Source: Microbacterium halotolerans
Lineage (GTDB): Bacteria; Actinomycetota; Actinomycetes; Actinomycetales; Microbacteriaceae
Length of the DNA stretch: 64,000 nucleotides
Reading direction: 5' to 3'
Assembly: GCF_003569805.1 (NCBI RefSeq)
Contig: NZ_KZ984051.1
Coordinates: 1,343,606-1,407,605 of the forward strand
The notes under the pieces are model-generated. The model was not told where the DNA came from, did not search any database, and was given only the letters and a program-made list of their open reading frames with translations. The first letter of the stretch is position 1. The number at the start of each line of letters is the position of its first letter. This document shows, one piece after another, positions 16,714-25,330 of this stretch. A program made the position numbers and the translations under genes.

Positions 16714-17568
16714 ATGACTCAGGAATCCACCGTGCGCGGGCGAGCATCGCTGACGCGGACGATGTCGACCATCGCGCTGGCGCCGAGGCGGCAGCGCTCC
16801 GGTCCCAATCCTGTCGTATGGGGAACCGGGGGGCTCGCGCTCCTCGCACTCGTTCTCGAGCTCGGCCCCGTGATGGGGCTGGTGAATCCCCGTTTCTTCC
16901 CTCCGCTGCACGAGATTCTGCAGTCTCTGGGTGCTCAGGTATCCACGAGCACGTTCTGGGCGGCGCTCGGGAGCACGGTCCTCGGATGGCTCGTCGGGCT
17001 CGGTGTCGCCACGGTGCTCGGCGTCGTGCTCGGCGTGGTGATCGGAAGCATCTCGATCGTGGACCGGCTGCTGTCGTCCACGATCGAGTTCCTCCGCCCG
17101 ATTCCGTCGGTGGCGCTCGTTCCGCTCGCGGCGCTGCTGTTCGGAGCGACGACACAGGCCACGCTCGTCCTGGTGGTGTTCGCGAGCCTGTGGCCCATCC
17201 TGATCCAGGTCGTGTACGGCGTGCGCGATGTCGACCGCACCGCGCTCGACATCGCGGCCAGCTACCGGCTCGGTCTTCCGCGCACGGTGGCAAAGGTCAT
17301 CTGGCCGAGCATGATGCCGTACCTGATCGTGGGATTCCGGCTGTCGGCGGCGGTTGCGCTGATCCTCGAGATCACCGGTGAACTGATCATCGGGTCGCCG
17401 GGGATCGGCAATCTCATCACTGTCGCGCAGTCTTCGGCCGCGACATCCAATATGTACGCATTCGTCCTGGTCGCGGCGCTCCTCGGTGTGGTGATCAACG
17501 TCGGTGTGCGGTTCCTGGAGCGTCGCATGCTGTTCTGGCATGCATCCGTACGAGGGGAGGGGATGTGA
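16714..17568 (+). CDS. ABC transporter permease 1 (TauC/SsuC type)
   Basis: A 284-residue inner-membrane permease of the BPD_transp_1 family with six predicted helices. The EAA-type coupling loop appears as DIAASYRLGLPRT near residues 188-200. The N-terminal 30 residues are basic and cytoplasmic. It overlaps the second permease by one base, and the two probably form a heterodimeric channel, since the operon has two different permease genes instead of the usual single one in TauABC systems. Confidence 0.88.
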   Translation: MTQESTVRGRASLTRTMSTIALAPRRQRSGPNPVVWGTGGLALLALVLELGPVMGLVNPRFFPPLHEILQSLGAQVSTSTFWAALGSTVLGWLVGLGVATVLGVVLGVVIGSISIVDRLLSSTIEFLRPIPSVALVPLAALLFGATTQATLVLVVFASLWPILIQVVYGVRDVDRTALDIAASYRLGLPRTVAKVIWPSMMPYLIVGFRLSAAVALILEITGELIIGSPGIGNLITVAQSSAATSNMYAFVLVAALLGVVINVGVRFLERRMLFWHASVRGEGM

Positions 17569-18368
17569 TGTCGTACGCCGCCGATCGTTCGCGCCGCATC
17601 AGAGGCATCCTGATGAGGATCGTCTCCGTTCTCGCCGTTCCTGTCGTGCTGATCGCGATCTGGCAGGTCGCCGCCCACTCGGCCCAGCACATCTACTGGC
17701 CCAGCCCGAGCACGATCCTCGGAGCCTTCCCCGACACCTGGTTCACCGGGAGGCTGACGGGTGACGTGCTTCCCAGCCTCGGCCGCCTTCTCGCCGGGTA
17801 TCTGCTCGCAGTCGTCATCGGGGTGCTGGGCGGTGCGCTCGTGGGGAGCTTTCTGCGCCTCAGGCTGCTGCTCGAACCGGTTTTCGAGCTCTTTCGCGCT
17901 GTGCCGCCGCCCGTGCTCGTACCGATCATCATGCTGTTCACCGGTATCGGCACCAACATGCAGGTGACGGTCATCGCATTCGGCTGCGTCTGGCCCATTC
18001 TGATCAACACGGTCGAGGGCGTGCGCGGCATCGAGAGCACCCAGATCGACACGGCGAACTCGTACCGGATCACCGGTGCGCGCCGATTCTTCCGCGTCGT
18101 CGTTCCCGCGGCGTCTCCCAAGATCTTCGCCGGCGGTCGCCAGGCGCTGTCGATCGGCATCATCATGATGGTGATCAGCGAGATGTTCGCGTCGACGAAC
18201 GGCATCGGACTCAACGTCATCGAGTTCCAGCGGTTGTTCCAGCTCACCCCGATGTGGACGGGAATCATCCTGCTCGGCCTCATCGGAGTGCTGGCCAACG
18301 CGCTCTTCCGGCTCGTCGAACGCCGCGTGCTGCGGTGGTACATGGGCATGCAGGCCCAGGAGAGGTGA
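17568..18368 (+). CDS. ABC transporter permease 2 (TauC/SsuC type)
   Basis: A 266-residue permease, homologous to the one before it. It shows hydrophobic helices from residue 14 and an EAA-like loop DTANSYRITGARR. The ATG at 17568 sits in TGATG with the previous stop and has GAGGGGAGGGG in front; a GTG one codon earlier is possible. It completes the membrane part of the importer. Confidence 0.87.
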   Translation: MSYAADRSRRIRGILMRIVSVLAVPVVLIAIWQVAAHSAQHIYWPSPSTILGAFPDTWFTGRLTGDVLPSLGRLLAGYLLAVVIGVLGGALVGSFLRLRLLLEPVFELFRAVPPPVLVPIIMLFTGIGTNMQVTVIAFGCVWPILINTVEGVRGIESTQIDTANSYRITGARRFFRVVVPAASPKIFAGGRQALSIGIIMMVISEMFASTNGIGLNVIEFQRLFQLTPMWTGIILLGLIGVLANALFRLVERRVLRWYMGMQAQER

Positions 18369-18373
18369 ACATC

Positions 18374-19195
18374 ATGAGCGAACGTGAAGACGAAGTCATG
18401 CTGTCCGTCAGGGGACTGAACAAGGTCTACGGCACAGGCCCCGGTGCTGTCGAAGCCATCGGGCGGCTCGACTTCGAAGTGAAGCGCGGCGAACTGGTGT
18501 GCATCGTCGGGCCGTCCGGGGCGGGCAAGACCACGTTCCTGCGATGCATCTCCGGACTGCTCGCACCCAGCTCAGGCGAGGTGGAGCTGGAGGGAAGCGC
18601 CGTCTCGGAGCCTCCGGAGGGTATGGCGGTGGTGCTGCAGGACTACAGCCGCAGCCTGTACCCGTGGCTGAGCGTGGCCGACAACGTCGAGCTTCCGCTG
18701 AAGGCGAAGGGCATCGCGAAGGGCCGCAGGCGCGAACTCGTGGCTCAATCGCTCGATGCGGTGGGGCTCGCACGTGCGGGGCGCCAGTATCCCTGGCAGC
18801 TCTCCGGTGGCATGCAGCAGCGCGTCGCGATCGCCCGTGCGGTCGCGTACGAGCCGCACATCCTCGTCATGGACGAGCCCTTCGCCGCGGTCGACGCGCA
18901 GACGCGCGCCGACCTCGAGGATCTGGTCAGGCACCTGTGGCGGACGCTCGGCGTGACCGTGCTGTTCGTGACGCACGACATCGATGAATCGGTCTATCTG
19001 GGGCAGCGCGTCATGGTGCTGTCCCATGCTCCGACGTTCGTGCTCGAAGAGGTCTCGGTCGATCTCCCTGACGAACGCGATCAGCTCGGCACTCGCGCGC
19101 TGCCGCGCTTCGCAGAGCTTCGGGCCAGGGTGTACGAGCTCATCCAGCAGGCGAAGCACACCGACTACCGATCGCAGGAGGAGGCCGCTGTATGA
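18374..19195 (+). CDS. ABC transporter ATP-binding protein (TauB/SsuB type)
   Basis: A 273-residue single-cassette ATPase. It has Walker A GPSGAGKTT, a Q-loop in VVLQDYSRSLYPWLSV (typical of this subfamily), signature LSGGMQQR, Walker B ILVMDEPFAAVD and the H-loop VTHDIDE. It follows the permease by five bases and overlaps the reductase start by four bases (ATGA), so transport and the redox enzyme are translationally coupled. Confidence 0.92.
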   Translation: MSEREDEVMLSVRGLNKVYGTGPGAVEAIGRLDFEVKRGELVCIVGPSGAGKTTFLRCISGLLAPSSGEVELEGSAVSEPPEGMAVVLQDYSRSLYPWLSVADNVELPLKAKGIAKGRRRELVAQSLDAVGLARAGRQYPWQLSGGMQQRVAIARAVAYEPHILVMDEPFAAVDAQTRADLEDLVRHLWRTLGVTVLFVTHDIDESVYLGQRVMVLSHAPTFVLEEVSVDLPDERDQLGTRALPRFAELRARVYELIQQAKHTDYRSQEEAAV

Positions 19196-20151
19196 CCGCG
19201 GAGACCCTCACGCTGCAGGTGGCCGAGCGGACGGACGAGGCCGAGGGGGTCATCAGCGTCTCTCTCGTCGATCCGCAGGGCAAGCCGCTGCCGGAGTGGC
19301 GCCCCGGCGCCCACATCGACATCCTCGTAGATCGCCAAGGCGCCGCTCCGCTGATCCGGCAGTACTCCCTCTGCGGTGACCCGAACGACACATCCGGCTA
19401 CCGAATCGCGGTGCTTCGCGAGGATGGGGGCTCGGGCGGCAGCCGTCATCTTCACGACGCCATCCGTCAGGGCCAGCTCGTGCGCACGTCCGTTCCGCGC
19501 GACAACTTCGGATTCGAGCGAGCCGACCGACTCGTGTTCATCGCCGGCGGCATCGGCATCACGCCGATTCTGCCGATGCTGCGCGAAGCCGAGCAGAACG
19601 GGGCGGACTGGGAACTGCACTACGCGGGTCGCTCGCGGGAGTCGATGGCTTTCGTCGCTGCCCTCGATGAGTTCGGCGATCGCGTGCATCGCTACGAAAA
19701 AGCCGGAGGGCGGCGCATGGATGCGGGTGACCTCGTCCGGCGCGCGCATGCCGCCGGCGCGCGTGTCTACGCGTGCGGGCCCCAGCGGCTCCTCGACGAC
19801 CTCGAAACCGCGGCGGAGGCATCCGGATGCGACGTGCGCGTCGAGCGGTTCGTCAACGACCAGGAGACCAACCTGGCCACGGACCACCCCTTCGACGTCG
19901 AGCTGGAGCTGACGGGCAGGACCATCAGGGTCGAGCCGGGTGAATCGATCCTCGGCAAGGTGCGCGAGGCCGGGGTGCCCGTGCCGTCGTCGTGTGAGGG
20001 CGGCACATGCGGCACCTGCGAGACCTTCGTCGTGCAGGGCGAGCCCGATCATCGCGATGCCGTCCTCAGCGCGAAGGAGCGTGCGGAGAACGAAGTCATG
20101 ATGATCTGCGTCTCGCGCTGCCTCGGCAAGAAGCTCGTGCTCGAGATCTGA
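19192..20151 (+). CDS. Flavin/[2Fe-2S] oxidoreductase, PFOR/VanB type; P450 redox partner
   Basis: A 319-residue reductase with domains in the order flavin-binding, NAD-binding, C-terminal plant-type ferredoxin. The flavin motif RQYS is at 56-59, the NAD(P)H loop GGIGITP at 119-125 and CGPQ at 195-198. The iron-sulfur ligands are Cys268, Cys273, Cys276 and Cys306. This order is that of phthalate dioxygenase reductase, VanB, and the reductase part of self-sufficient CYP116B enzymes. No Rieske oxygenase is nearby, so the partner is most likely the P450 at 14458, through a single NADH-to-haem electron path. Confidence 0.88.
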   Translation: MTAETLTLQVAERTDEAEGVISVSLVDPQGKPLPEWRPGAHIDILVDRQGAAPLIRQYSLCGDPNDTSGYRIAVLREDGGSGGSRHLHDAIRQGQLVRTSVPRDNFGFERADRLVFIAGGIGITPILPMLREAEQNGADWELHYAGRSRESMAFVAALDEFGDRVHRYEKAGGRRMDAGDLVRRAHAAGARVYACGPQRLLDDLETAAEASGCDVRVERFVNDQETNLATDHPFDVELELTGRTIRVEPGESILGKVREAGVPVPSSCEGGTCGTCETFVVQGEPDHRDAVLSAKERAENEVMMICVSRCLGKKLVLEI

Positions 20152-20185
20152 GCGCGTCATACCCGACACAGGCAGGATGGATCGC

Positions 20186-21841
20186 ATGAAGAAGCTGATC
20201 AACGCTCCAGAGGACGTCATCGACGACTACATCGCAGGGCTGGTCTCGTCGTGGCCGCATCTGGCGCGGCTCGACGATGCGCCGGTGGTGGTGCGCAGCG
20301 ACGCCGAGCGCAAGCCGGATGATCGTGTCGCGATCGTCTCCGGCGGCGGTTCGGGGCACGAACCGGCGCACGCGGGGTACGTCGGGCGCGGCATGCTCGA
20401 TGCTGCAGTGCTGGGGCCGGTGTTCACATCGCCATCGGTCGACGACGTCTACGCGGCGATCCACGCCGTCGCGACGGGTGCCGGTGTGCTGCTGATCATC
20501 AAGAACTACACCGGCGATGTGCTCAACTTCTCGCTCGCCGCGGAGATGGCGCGTGCTGACGGCATCCGGGTCGAGCGGGTGATCGTCGCCGACGACGCTG
20601 CTCTCGGCGACTCCGCCGGAGCCGGCAGGCGCGGGCTCACGGCCACTGTGCTCGCACACAAGGTGGCGGGTGCTGCGGCAGAACGAGGAGCGAGCCTCGA
20701 CGAAGTGACACGCACGGTGGAGCGCGTTCTGGCGCGGGCGGCGACGATGGGCGTCGCGCTCGGCGCCTGCACGGTGCCGGGGAGCGAGCGCGCGAACTTC
20801 GAACTCGGCGAGCGCGAGGTCGAGTGGGGCCTCGGCATCCACGGCGAGCCCGGGCGCAATCGAGGCGAGGCGCAGAGCTCCGCCGAGACTGCTGAGGTTC
20901 TCGTCGAGCAGGTCTGGGCCGCCATCGACGGCGTTTCGGGCGACGAGATCGTCGTGCTCGTGAACTCGCTGGGCGGTACCCCCGACCTCGAGATCCGCAT
21001 TCTGCATGGCGACGTGCTCCGCGCGCTGGAAGCCCGCGGAGCACGCGTGCGGCTGACATGGGCCGGGCCGTTCCTGACATCGCTCGAGATGCCGGGAGCA
21101 TCGGTGACCGTCGCAGCTGCGGACGACGAACTCGTCGAGCTGCTCAGCGCCGAGGCGGTCGTCGCGGCGTTCCCGCACCGCACCGCTGAGCACGTCGGCG
21201 TGCGATCGCGGCCGTCGGGGGCGCCGAAGACGGATGAGGCTCCGGGTGGCGATCCGACTCGGATCGGCGAGCAGCTGTTCCGGATCGCCTCGCGCGTGTG
21301 CCGTGCGGCGATCGATGCGGAGACCGAGTTGACCGAACTCGACCGCAGGGTCGGCGACGGCGACATGGGCACCAACCTGGCCAGGGGTGCACGGGCGATC
21401 CTCGATGCGGAAGCCTCGCTCGCGGCCAGTGCAGACGCCGCGGCGTTCCTGCGCGGCGCATCCGGAATCGCCCGCCGCGTCGTGGGCGGCACATCCGGAC
21501 CCCTCTACGCCGCGATGCTGCTCGGCATGGGCGAGGAGATCGCGCGTTCGGGTGACGCCGGCGGCGCGTTCGCGCACGGAGTGGAGCGGCTGATGGCGAT
21601 CGGCGGCGCGAAGCCGGGAGACCGGACGATGGTCGACGCTCTCGCGCCCGCTGCCGAGACGTTCCGTTCGGGCGGCGGCCTCGGCCAGGCCGCCGAGGCG
21701 GCGCGGGCCGGAGCGGAGGCGACGGCACAGGGGGCGGCGCACCTCGGCAGGAGCAGCTACCTCGGCGACCGTGCGATCGGTGTGCCCGACCCCGGCGCCG
21801 TTGCGATCGCGAAGCTGCTGGAGGCGCTCGCCGCGGAGTGA
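20186..21841 (+). CDS. Dihydroxyacetone kinase, DhaK-DhaL single chain (ATP type)
   Basis: A 551-residue fusion. The DhaK half contains GSGHEPAH (His58), KNYTGD (Asp111) and GIHGEPG, whose His219 matches the histidine that binds dihydroxyacetone covalently. The DhaL half begins near residue 355 with GDGDMGTN, where DhaL proteins usually have GDGDHG, and later GGTSGP and GAKPGDRTM. It phosphorylates dihydroxyacetone or a related short ketose with ATP. The ATG at 20186 is preferred because CAGGAT lies 7 bases upstream; ATG 20177 is the alternative. It starts 34 bases after the reductase and may be cotranscribed or separately started. Confidence 0.87.
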   Translation: MKKLINAPEDVIDDYIAGLVSSWPHLARLDDAPVVVRSDAERKPDDRVAIVSGGGSGHEPAHAGYVGRGMLDAAVLGPVFTSPSVDDVYAAIHAVATGAGVLLIIKNYTGDVLNFSLAAEMARADGIRVERVIVADDAALGDSAGAGRRGLTATVLAHKVAGAAAERGASLDEVTRTVERVLARAATMGVALGACTVPGSERANFELGEREVEWGLGIHGEPGRNRGEAQSSAETAEVLVEQVWAAIDGVSGDEIVVLVNSLGGTPDLEIRILHGDVLRALEARGARVRLTWAGPFLTSLEMPGASVTVAAADDELVELLSAEAVVAAFPHRTAEHVGVRSRPSGAPKTDEAPGGDPTRIGEQLFRIASRVCRAAIDAETELTELDRRVGDGDMGTNLARGARAILDAEASLAASADAAAFLRGASGIARRVVGGTSGPLYAAMLLGMGEEIARSGDAGGAFAHGVERLMAIGGAKPGDRTMVDALAPAAETFRSGGGLGQAAEAARAGAEATAQGAAHLGRSSYLGDRAIGVPDPGAVAIAKLLEALAAE

Positions 21842-21875
21842 TGGCGGGGTTCTGGGCGATGTCGAAGGTCTCGGC

Positions 21876-21889
21876 TACACTGTAGTGCA
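21876..21889 (+). promoter_or_regulatory. -10 element of a leaderless toxin-antitoxin transcript
   Basis: TACACT (21876-21881) is followed by 7 bases and then the ATG of the antitoxin gene, so transcription would start at or next to the start codon. CACTgtAGTG, a short palindrome at 21878-21887, overlaps it and could be the antitoxin's own operator. Confidence 0.55.
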
Positions 21890-22311
21890 TGGTAGCCCCG
21901 ATGAATATCCGATTCGCCTCGGGCGTGGAAGAGCATCTCGCCAGCTTCGTGAAGCGCCACGCTCAGACGAAGAACAGCGTCGTCAACACTGCGGTCGCCG
22001 AATGGCTGAAGATGCAGGCGCATCCGCGCATCCGGTTCGTGCAGGTGGAGACGGGTGAACGGCGCGCGGCGCTGATCGATGGGCCGCAGGTGTGGACGAT
22101 CGCCGATGCGTGGAACGCGCACGACGAAGGGAAGCGCAGCGTCTCAGCGATCGCCGACACATCGGGCCTTCCCGCGGTCGCGGTCGACGCCGCGCTCGCC
22201 TACTGGGCCGAGAACCGCGACGAGATCGACGGCGTGATCGAGCGGCATCATCTGGCGCAGGATGAAGCTCTGGCGGCCTGGGAGGCTCGGCGGAAGCTGC
22301 AGGCGGCGTGA
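21889..22311 (+). CDS. Antitoxin-like protein with N-terminal DNA-binding region
   Basis: 140 residues. The first 45 look like a ribbon-helix-helix segment (NIRFASGVEEHLASFVKRHA), and the middle IADAWNAHDEGKRSVSAIAD resembles a DUF433-type helix-turn-helix. There is no membrane segment. The gene overlaps the downstream PIN-like gene by four bases (GTGA), the usual arrangement of an antitoxin before its toxin. No Shine-Dalgarno sequence precedes it, consistent with leaderless translation. Assignment rests mainly on gene context. Confidence 0.7.
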   Translation: MVAPMNIRFASGVEEHLASFVKRHAQTKNSVVNTAVAEWLKMQAHPRIRFVQVETGERRAALIDGPQVWTIADAWNAHDEGKRSVSAIADTSGLPAVAVDAALAYWAENRDEIDGVIERHHLAQDEALAAWEARRKLQAA

Positions 22312-22685
22312 GTGAACCGGGGCGGAGGGCTCTTGCGCTTCTGCTCGATGAACACTATCCGGAGCGGACAGCCGGGGCTCTGCGTGAGCGCGGCATCGAC
22401 GCGCAGGCCGTGGTGTCAAGGGCGGATCTCGTCGGTCGGAGCGACTCCGCCGTGCTGCGAGCGGCGGCGGATGAGCGACGCGCCGTCGTGACGGAGGACG
22501 TCACCACGTTCTCGATCGCCATGGCGAGTGCGGCAGATCACACCGGCATCATCTTCTGCCACCACGCGAGGTTCCCTCGCACGCCGAAGGGGCTGCGTGC
22601 GCTGGAGGCGGCATTGCTCCGGTTCGCGTTCGAACCGCCTCTCGGGCTCGTCGGTGAACCCTTTGTCTGGTGGCTCAGTGATTGA
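22308..22685 (+). CDS. PIN-like toxin, DUF5615 family
   Basis: 125 residues with the DUF5615/Mut7-C-like pattern: LLLDEHYPE near the start, then a central AVVTEDVTTF acidic motif, and a hydrophobic strand GIIFCHH. The acidic residues Asp14, Glu15 and the ED pair would coordinate magnesium in a PIN-type nuclease fold. The GTG start is coupled to the antitoxin. It probably cleaves RNA when freed; whether it is active is not visible from sequence. Confidence 0.75.
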   Translation: MSEPGRRALALLLDEHYPERTAGALRERGIDAQAVVSRADLVGRSDSAVLRAAADERRAVVTEDVTTFSIAMASAADHTGIIFCHHARFPRTPKGLRALEAALLRFAFEPPLGLVGEPFVWWLSD

Positions 22686-22742
22686 GCCCCGGGCAGTGGA
22701 GATCGCTGGGTATCGCCATACGGCTCGCGTAGGTTCGTCGTC

Positions 22743-24188
22743 ATGGGCGAAAAACCGATTCTTCCCGGCTTCCACCCCGATCCGTCGATCTGCCGTGTGG
22801 GGGAGGAGTACTTCATCGCGAACTCGTCGTTCGAGTACGTGCCGGGCGTTCCGATCCACCGCTCTGCGGACCTCGTGACGTGGGAGCTGGTCGGGCACGC
22901 ACTGCCCGATGCGGAGGAGATCGCATCCCCGGAGGGCGCTGAGGGTGCGAGCAGCGGTGTCTTCGCGCCGACGCTGCGCCACCACGACGGTCGCTTCTGG
23001 TTGACGACCACGACCATCGGGCGCATCCGGGAAGGGCAGCTCATCACGCACGCCGAGCATCCGGATGGCCCGTGGTCGGAACCGGTGCGCGTGCCGGACA
23101 CGATCGGCATCGATCCGGATCTGGCGTGGGACGATGACGGCCGGTGCCTGCTGACATGGCGCAGCATGAGCCCGCCCGGCATCTGCCAGGTCGAGATCGA
23201 TCCGGAAACCGGGGAGCGCTTCGGCGAAGCCCGGATGCTGTGGCCGGACGGCGGGCTCGCCGACACCGAGGGGCCGCACCTCATCCGGCGCGGTCACTGG
23301 TGGTATCTGATCGTCGCCGAGGGCGGAACCGGGCTCGGACACGGGGTCTCGGTGGCGCGCTCACGCGACCCGCGCGGCCCGTTCGAGCAGCACCAGGCGA
23401 ATCCGATCTTCTCGCACCGCAGCACCGGGCATCCGGTGCAGGCCACCGGGCACGCGGATCTCGTCGAGCGGGCCGACGGCGGCTGGGCGATGGTCTTCCT
23501 CGGCATCCGGCAGAACGGGTCGTTCCCGCCCTCCCACGTGAACGGTCGGGAGACCTTCCTCGCGGGCGTCGACTGGGTCGAGGACTGGCCGGTCGTCGAC
23601 GAGGATGTGCTCGCAGGCGCCGCGGATCCGGCGGGATTCATCGAGCGATTCGAAGCGTTGGGCGCGCGTTGGGTGTCACCGAGCGTCGCGCGGGAGTCGT
23701 TCTCGCACGTCGATGACGGACTCGTGCTCGCAGCGGGACGCGACGCCGATTCGGCCGAGCAGACCCGGGTGCTGTGCAGCAGGGTCTCCGCGCTCGAATG
23801 GGACGCGACGGCGGCAGTCGACGCAGATGCATGCCTGTCGGTGCGCATCGACGCGGGGCACTGGTACGGGGCGGAGATCGTCGGCGGGGTGCTGCGGGCG
23901 CGCGCGGTGTCGGCGCCGTTCGACAAGGTGCTCGCGCAGGCTGCGCTTCCGGTAGGCGCGCGTCTCGCGCTGCGGGCGCGCGCGAGAGACGGGTACCACT
24001 CCAGCGGCGTCGGGCCCGACACGGTGTCGATCGGCTACGAGGCGGACGGTGAGTTCACCTCGATCGCCGAGATCGACGGACGGTACGTCTCGACCGAGCT
24101 CGCCGGAGGATTCACCGGCCGGATGATCGGTCTCGAGGCTGTCGGCGGGGAGGCGCGGTTCGCGGAGGTCGTATTCGCGCCTCGGTGA
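22743..24188 (+). CDS. Glycoside hydrolase family 43 (beta-xylosidase / arabinofuranosidase)
   Basis: 481 residues, intracellular (no signal peptide). The GH43 catalytic set is visible: Asp13 in HPDPS (base), Asp124 in GIDPD (pKa modulator) and Glu176 in TEGPH (acid). The five-bladed propeller spans about residues 1-305, and a beta-sandwich domain of the XynB type fills the rest. It hydrolyses short xylo- or arabino-oligosaccharides brought into the cell. TAGGTT lies 7 bases before the ATG, so this gene too may be leaderless. Which pentose is released is not determined. Confidence 0.9.
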   Translation: MGEKPILPGFHPDPSICRVGEEYFIANSSFEYVPGVPIHRSADLVTWELVGHALPDAEEIASPEGAEGASSGVFAPTLRHHDGRFWLTTTTIGRIREGQLITHAEHPDGPWSEPVRVPDTIGIDPDLAWDDDGRCLLTWRSMSPPGICQVEIDPETGERFGEARMLWPDGGLADTEGPHLIRRGHWWYLIVAEGGTGLGHGVSVARSRDPRGPFEQHQANPIFSHRSTGHPVQATGHADLVERADGGWAMVFLGIRQNGSFPPSHVNGRETFLAGVDWVEDWPVVDEDVLAGAADPAGFIERFEALGARWVSPSVARESFSHVDDGLVLAAGRDADSAEQTRVLCSRVSALEWDATAAVDADACLSVRIDAGHWYGAEIVGGVLRARAVSAPFDKVLAQAALPVGARLALRARARDGYHSSGVGPDTVSIGYEADGEFTSIAEIDGRYVSTELAGGFTGRMIGLEAVGGEARFAEVVFAPR

Positions 24189-24284
24189 TGCGGGGTTTTC
24201 GCGCGCAGCCGATGGGAAACTGTCCTCGATGCTGGTGATCACGACTCATGCAAGAATGTCGGAGGTTCTTCCTGGACTTGGGGC

Positions 24285-24509
24285 ATGGAAGGAAACCTGA
24301 TCGGACTCGCCGAGGCGCTCGAGCAGCTCGCCTCCGCCGGCGGTGAGCGTGCGGTCGGGGAGCTGTCATCGGCAGAGCTGGTGGCACTCGCGATTCGTCG
24401 ACGCGGCACCGGCACGCATGCAACGGCGTGGTTCATGCCGCCCGCAAGCGCCGACCCCGCCCGCGCGCCCCAGCGTGGCATGGGTGCACACCTCGGGCTG
24501 GCGGCCTGA
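24285..24509 (+). CDS. Hypothetical 74-residue protein
   Basis: The frame opens with an amphipathic Leu/Ala/Glu-rich helix (about residues 5-37) and ends in a Pro/Ala/Arg-rich tail. I recognise no family. Third-codon GC is about 78% by hand, lower than neighbours but above random. There is no clear ribosome site. It occupies most of the 407-base gap between the GH43 gene and the phosphatase gene; the rest of that gap shows nothing I can assign. Confidence 0.35.
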   Translation: MEGNLIGLAEALEQLASAGGERAVGELSSAELVALAIRRRGTGTHATAWFMPPASADPARAPQRGMGAHLGLAA

Positions 24510-24595
24510 GTGCTGGCGGCCGTTCGACGCAGTTCCCGGATGAGATAGGCACGACGAGGGGTGGCTCCGCGATGACCGGCCGCGGCACTCCGCTG

Positions 24596-25330
24596 TCACG
24601 TTCCGATGGCGGAGGTGCGCTCGATGAGGAGTCGCGACGCGTCCAGCGTCGGCTGTGGCACTCCGTGGGCGAGGAGGAATGCCTCCGCCCCGCCGAACTC
24701 GTCGCTGACGCGAGCCAGCGCCCCGGCGAGGAGAGCGCGCGGAGCTGACGTCGCTCGGTGCGCCGCACCGCCCGGCAGGTCGTCGGGACCTGCGACTCCG
24801 AAGAGATCGCGCAGGTAGTCGCGTCCGAGCGACGACTGCGAGAGCTCGTAGTCGGAGAGCACGTCGGCTCTGTCCGCTCCGAGCAGGTCGAGTACGATCC
24901 CGATCACGACGCCGGTGCGATCCTTGCCAGCGGTGCAGTGCACGAGGGTCGGCCCTTCCGAGACCCGCGTGAGCACGGCGCCGACGGCGGCGGCCACCGA
25001 CGGCGCGAAGTCACCCAGCATGATGTCGTACAGCTCGTCGAGCGTCTGGAAGCGGATGGATCGGAGCCGATCCTGGAACACCGGGAGGTGCTCGACGCGC
25101 AGATCGGCCGCGCCCCAGACATCCGGGCTCATGCTCCTCTCCTGCTGGTCCCGCAGATCGACGATGCTGCGGACGCCGAGGTCGTGGACGGCGGCGGCGA
25201 TGCTCGGGTCGTCGCGAAGCGGGGCGGCCGAGCGGTACAGCACAGCGTCGGCGAATCGGCCGCCGCCGATGCGGATGCCGCCGATGTCGCGCAGATTGTG
25301 CAGGCGCACCCGCTGCATCGTCTCAGTCAT
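24596..25330 (-). CDS. Tyrosine-phosphatase-like protein (Y_phosphatase3)
   Basis: 244 residues with the Cys-based phosphatase loop HCTAGKDRTG and the early motifs NLRDIGG and YRSAA typical of the Y_phosphatase3 group. Enzymes of this group act on phosphotyrosine, phosphoserine or phosphoinositides. The start at 25330 overlaps the preceding ABC ATPase stop by four bases (ATGA), so it is the last gene of the peptide-type transporter operon. No export signal is seen, so it acts in the cytoplasm, perhaps on an imported phosphorylated substrate. Confidence 0.85.
   Translation of the reverse strand: MTETMQRVRLHNLRDIGGIRIGGGRFADAVLYRSAAPLRDDPSIAAAVHDLGVRSIVDLRDQQERSMSPDVWGAADLRVEHLPVFQDRLRSIRFQTLDELYDIMLGDFAPSVAAAVGAVLTRVSEGPTLVHCTAGKDRTGVVIGIVLDLLGADRADVLSDYELSQSSLGRDYLRDLFGVAGPDDLPGGAAHRATSAPRALLAGALARVSDEFGGAEAFLLAHGVPQPTLDASRLLIERTSAIGT

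Noticed and set aside
20096..21742. A 548-codon open frame opposite the dihydroxyacetone kinase
   Set aside because: Composition is Arg/Ala/Asp-rich without motifs, while the kinase on the other strand has all catalytic residues.
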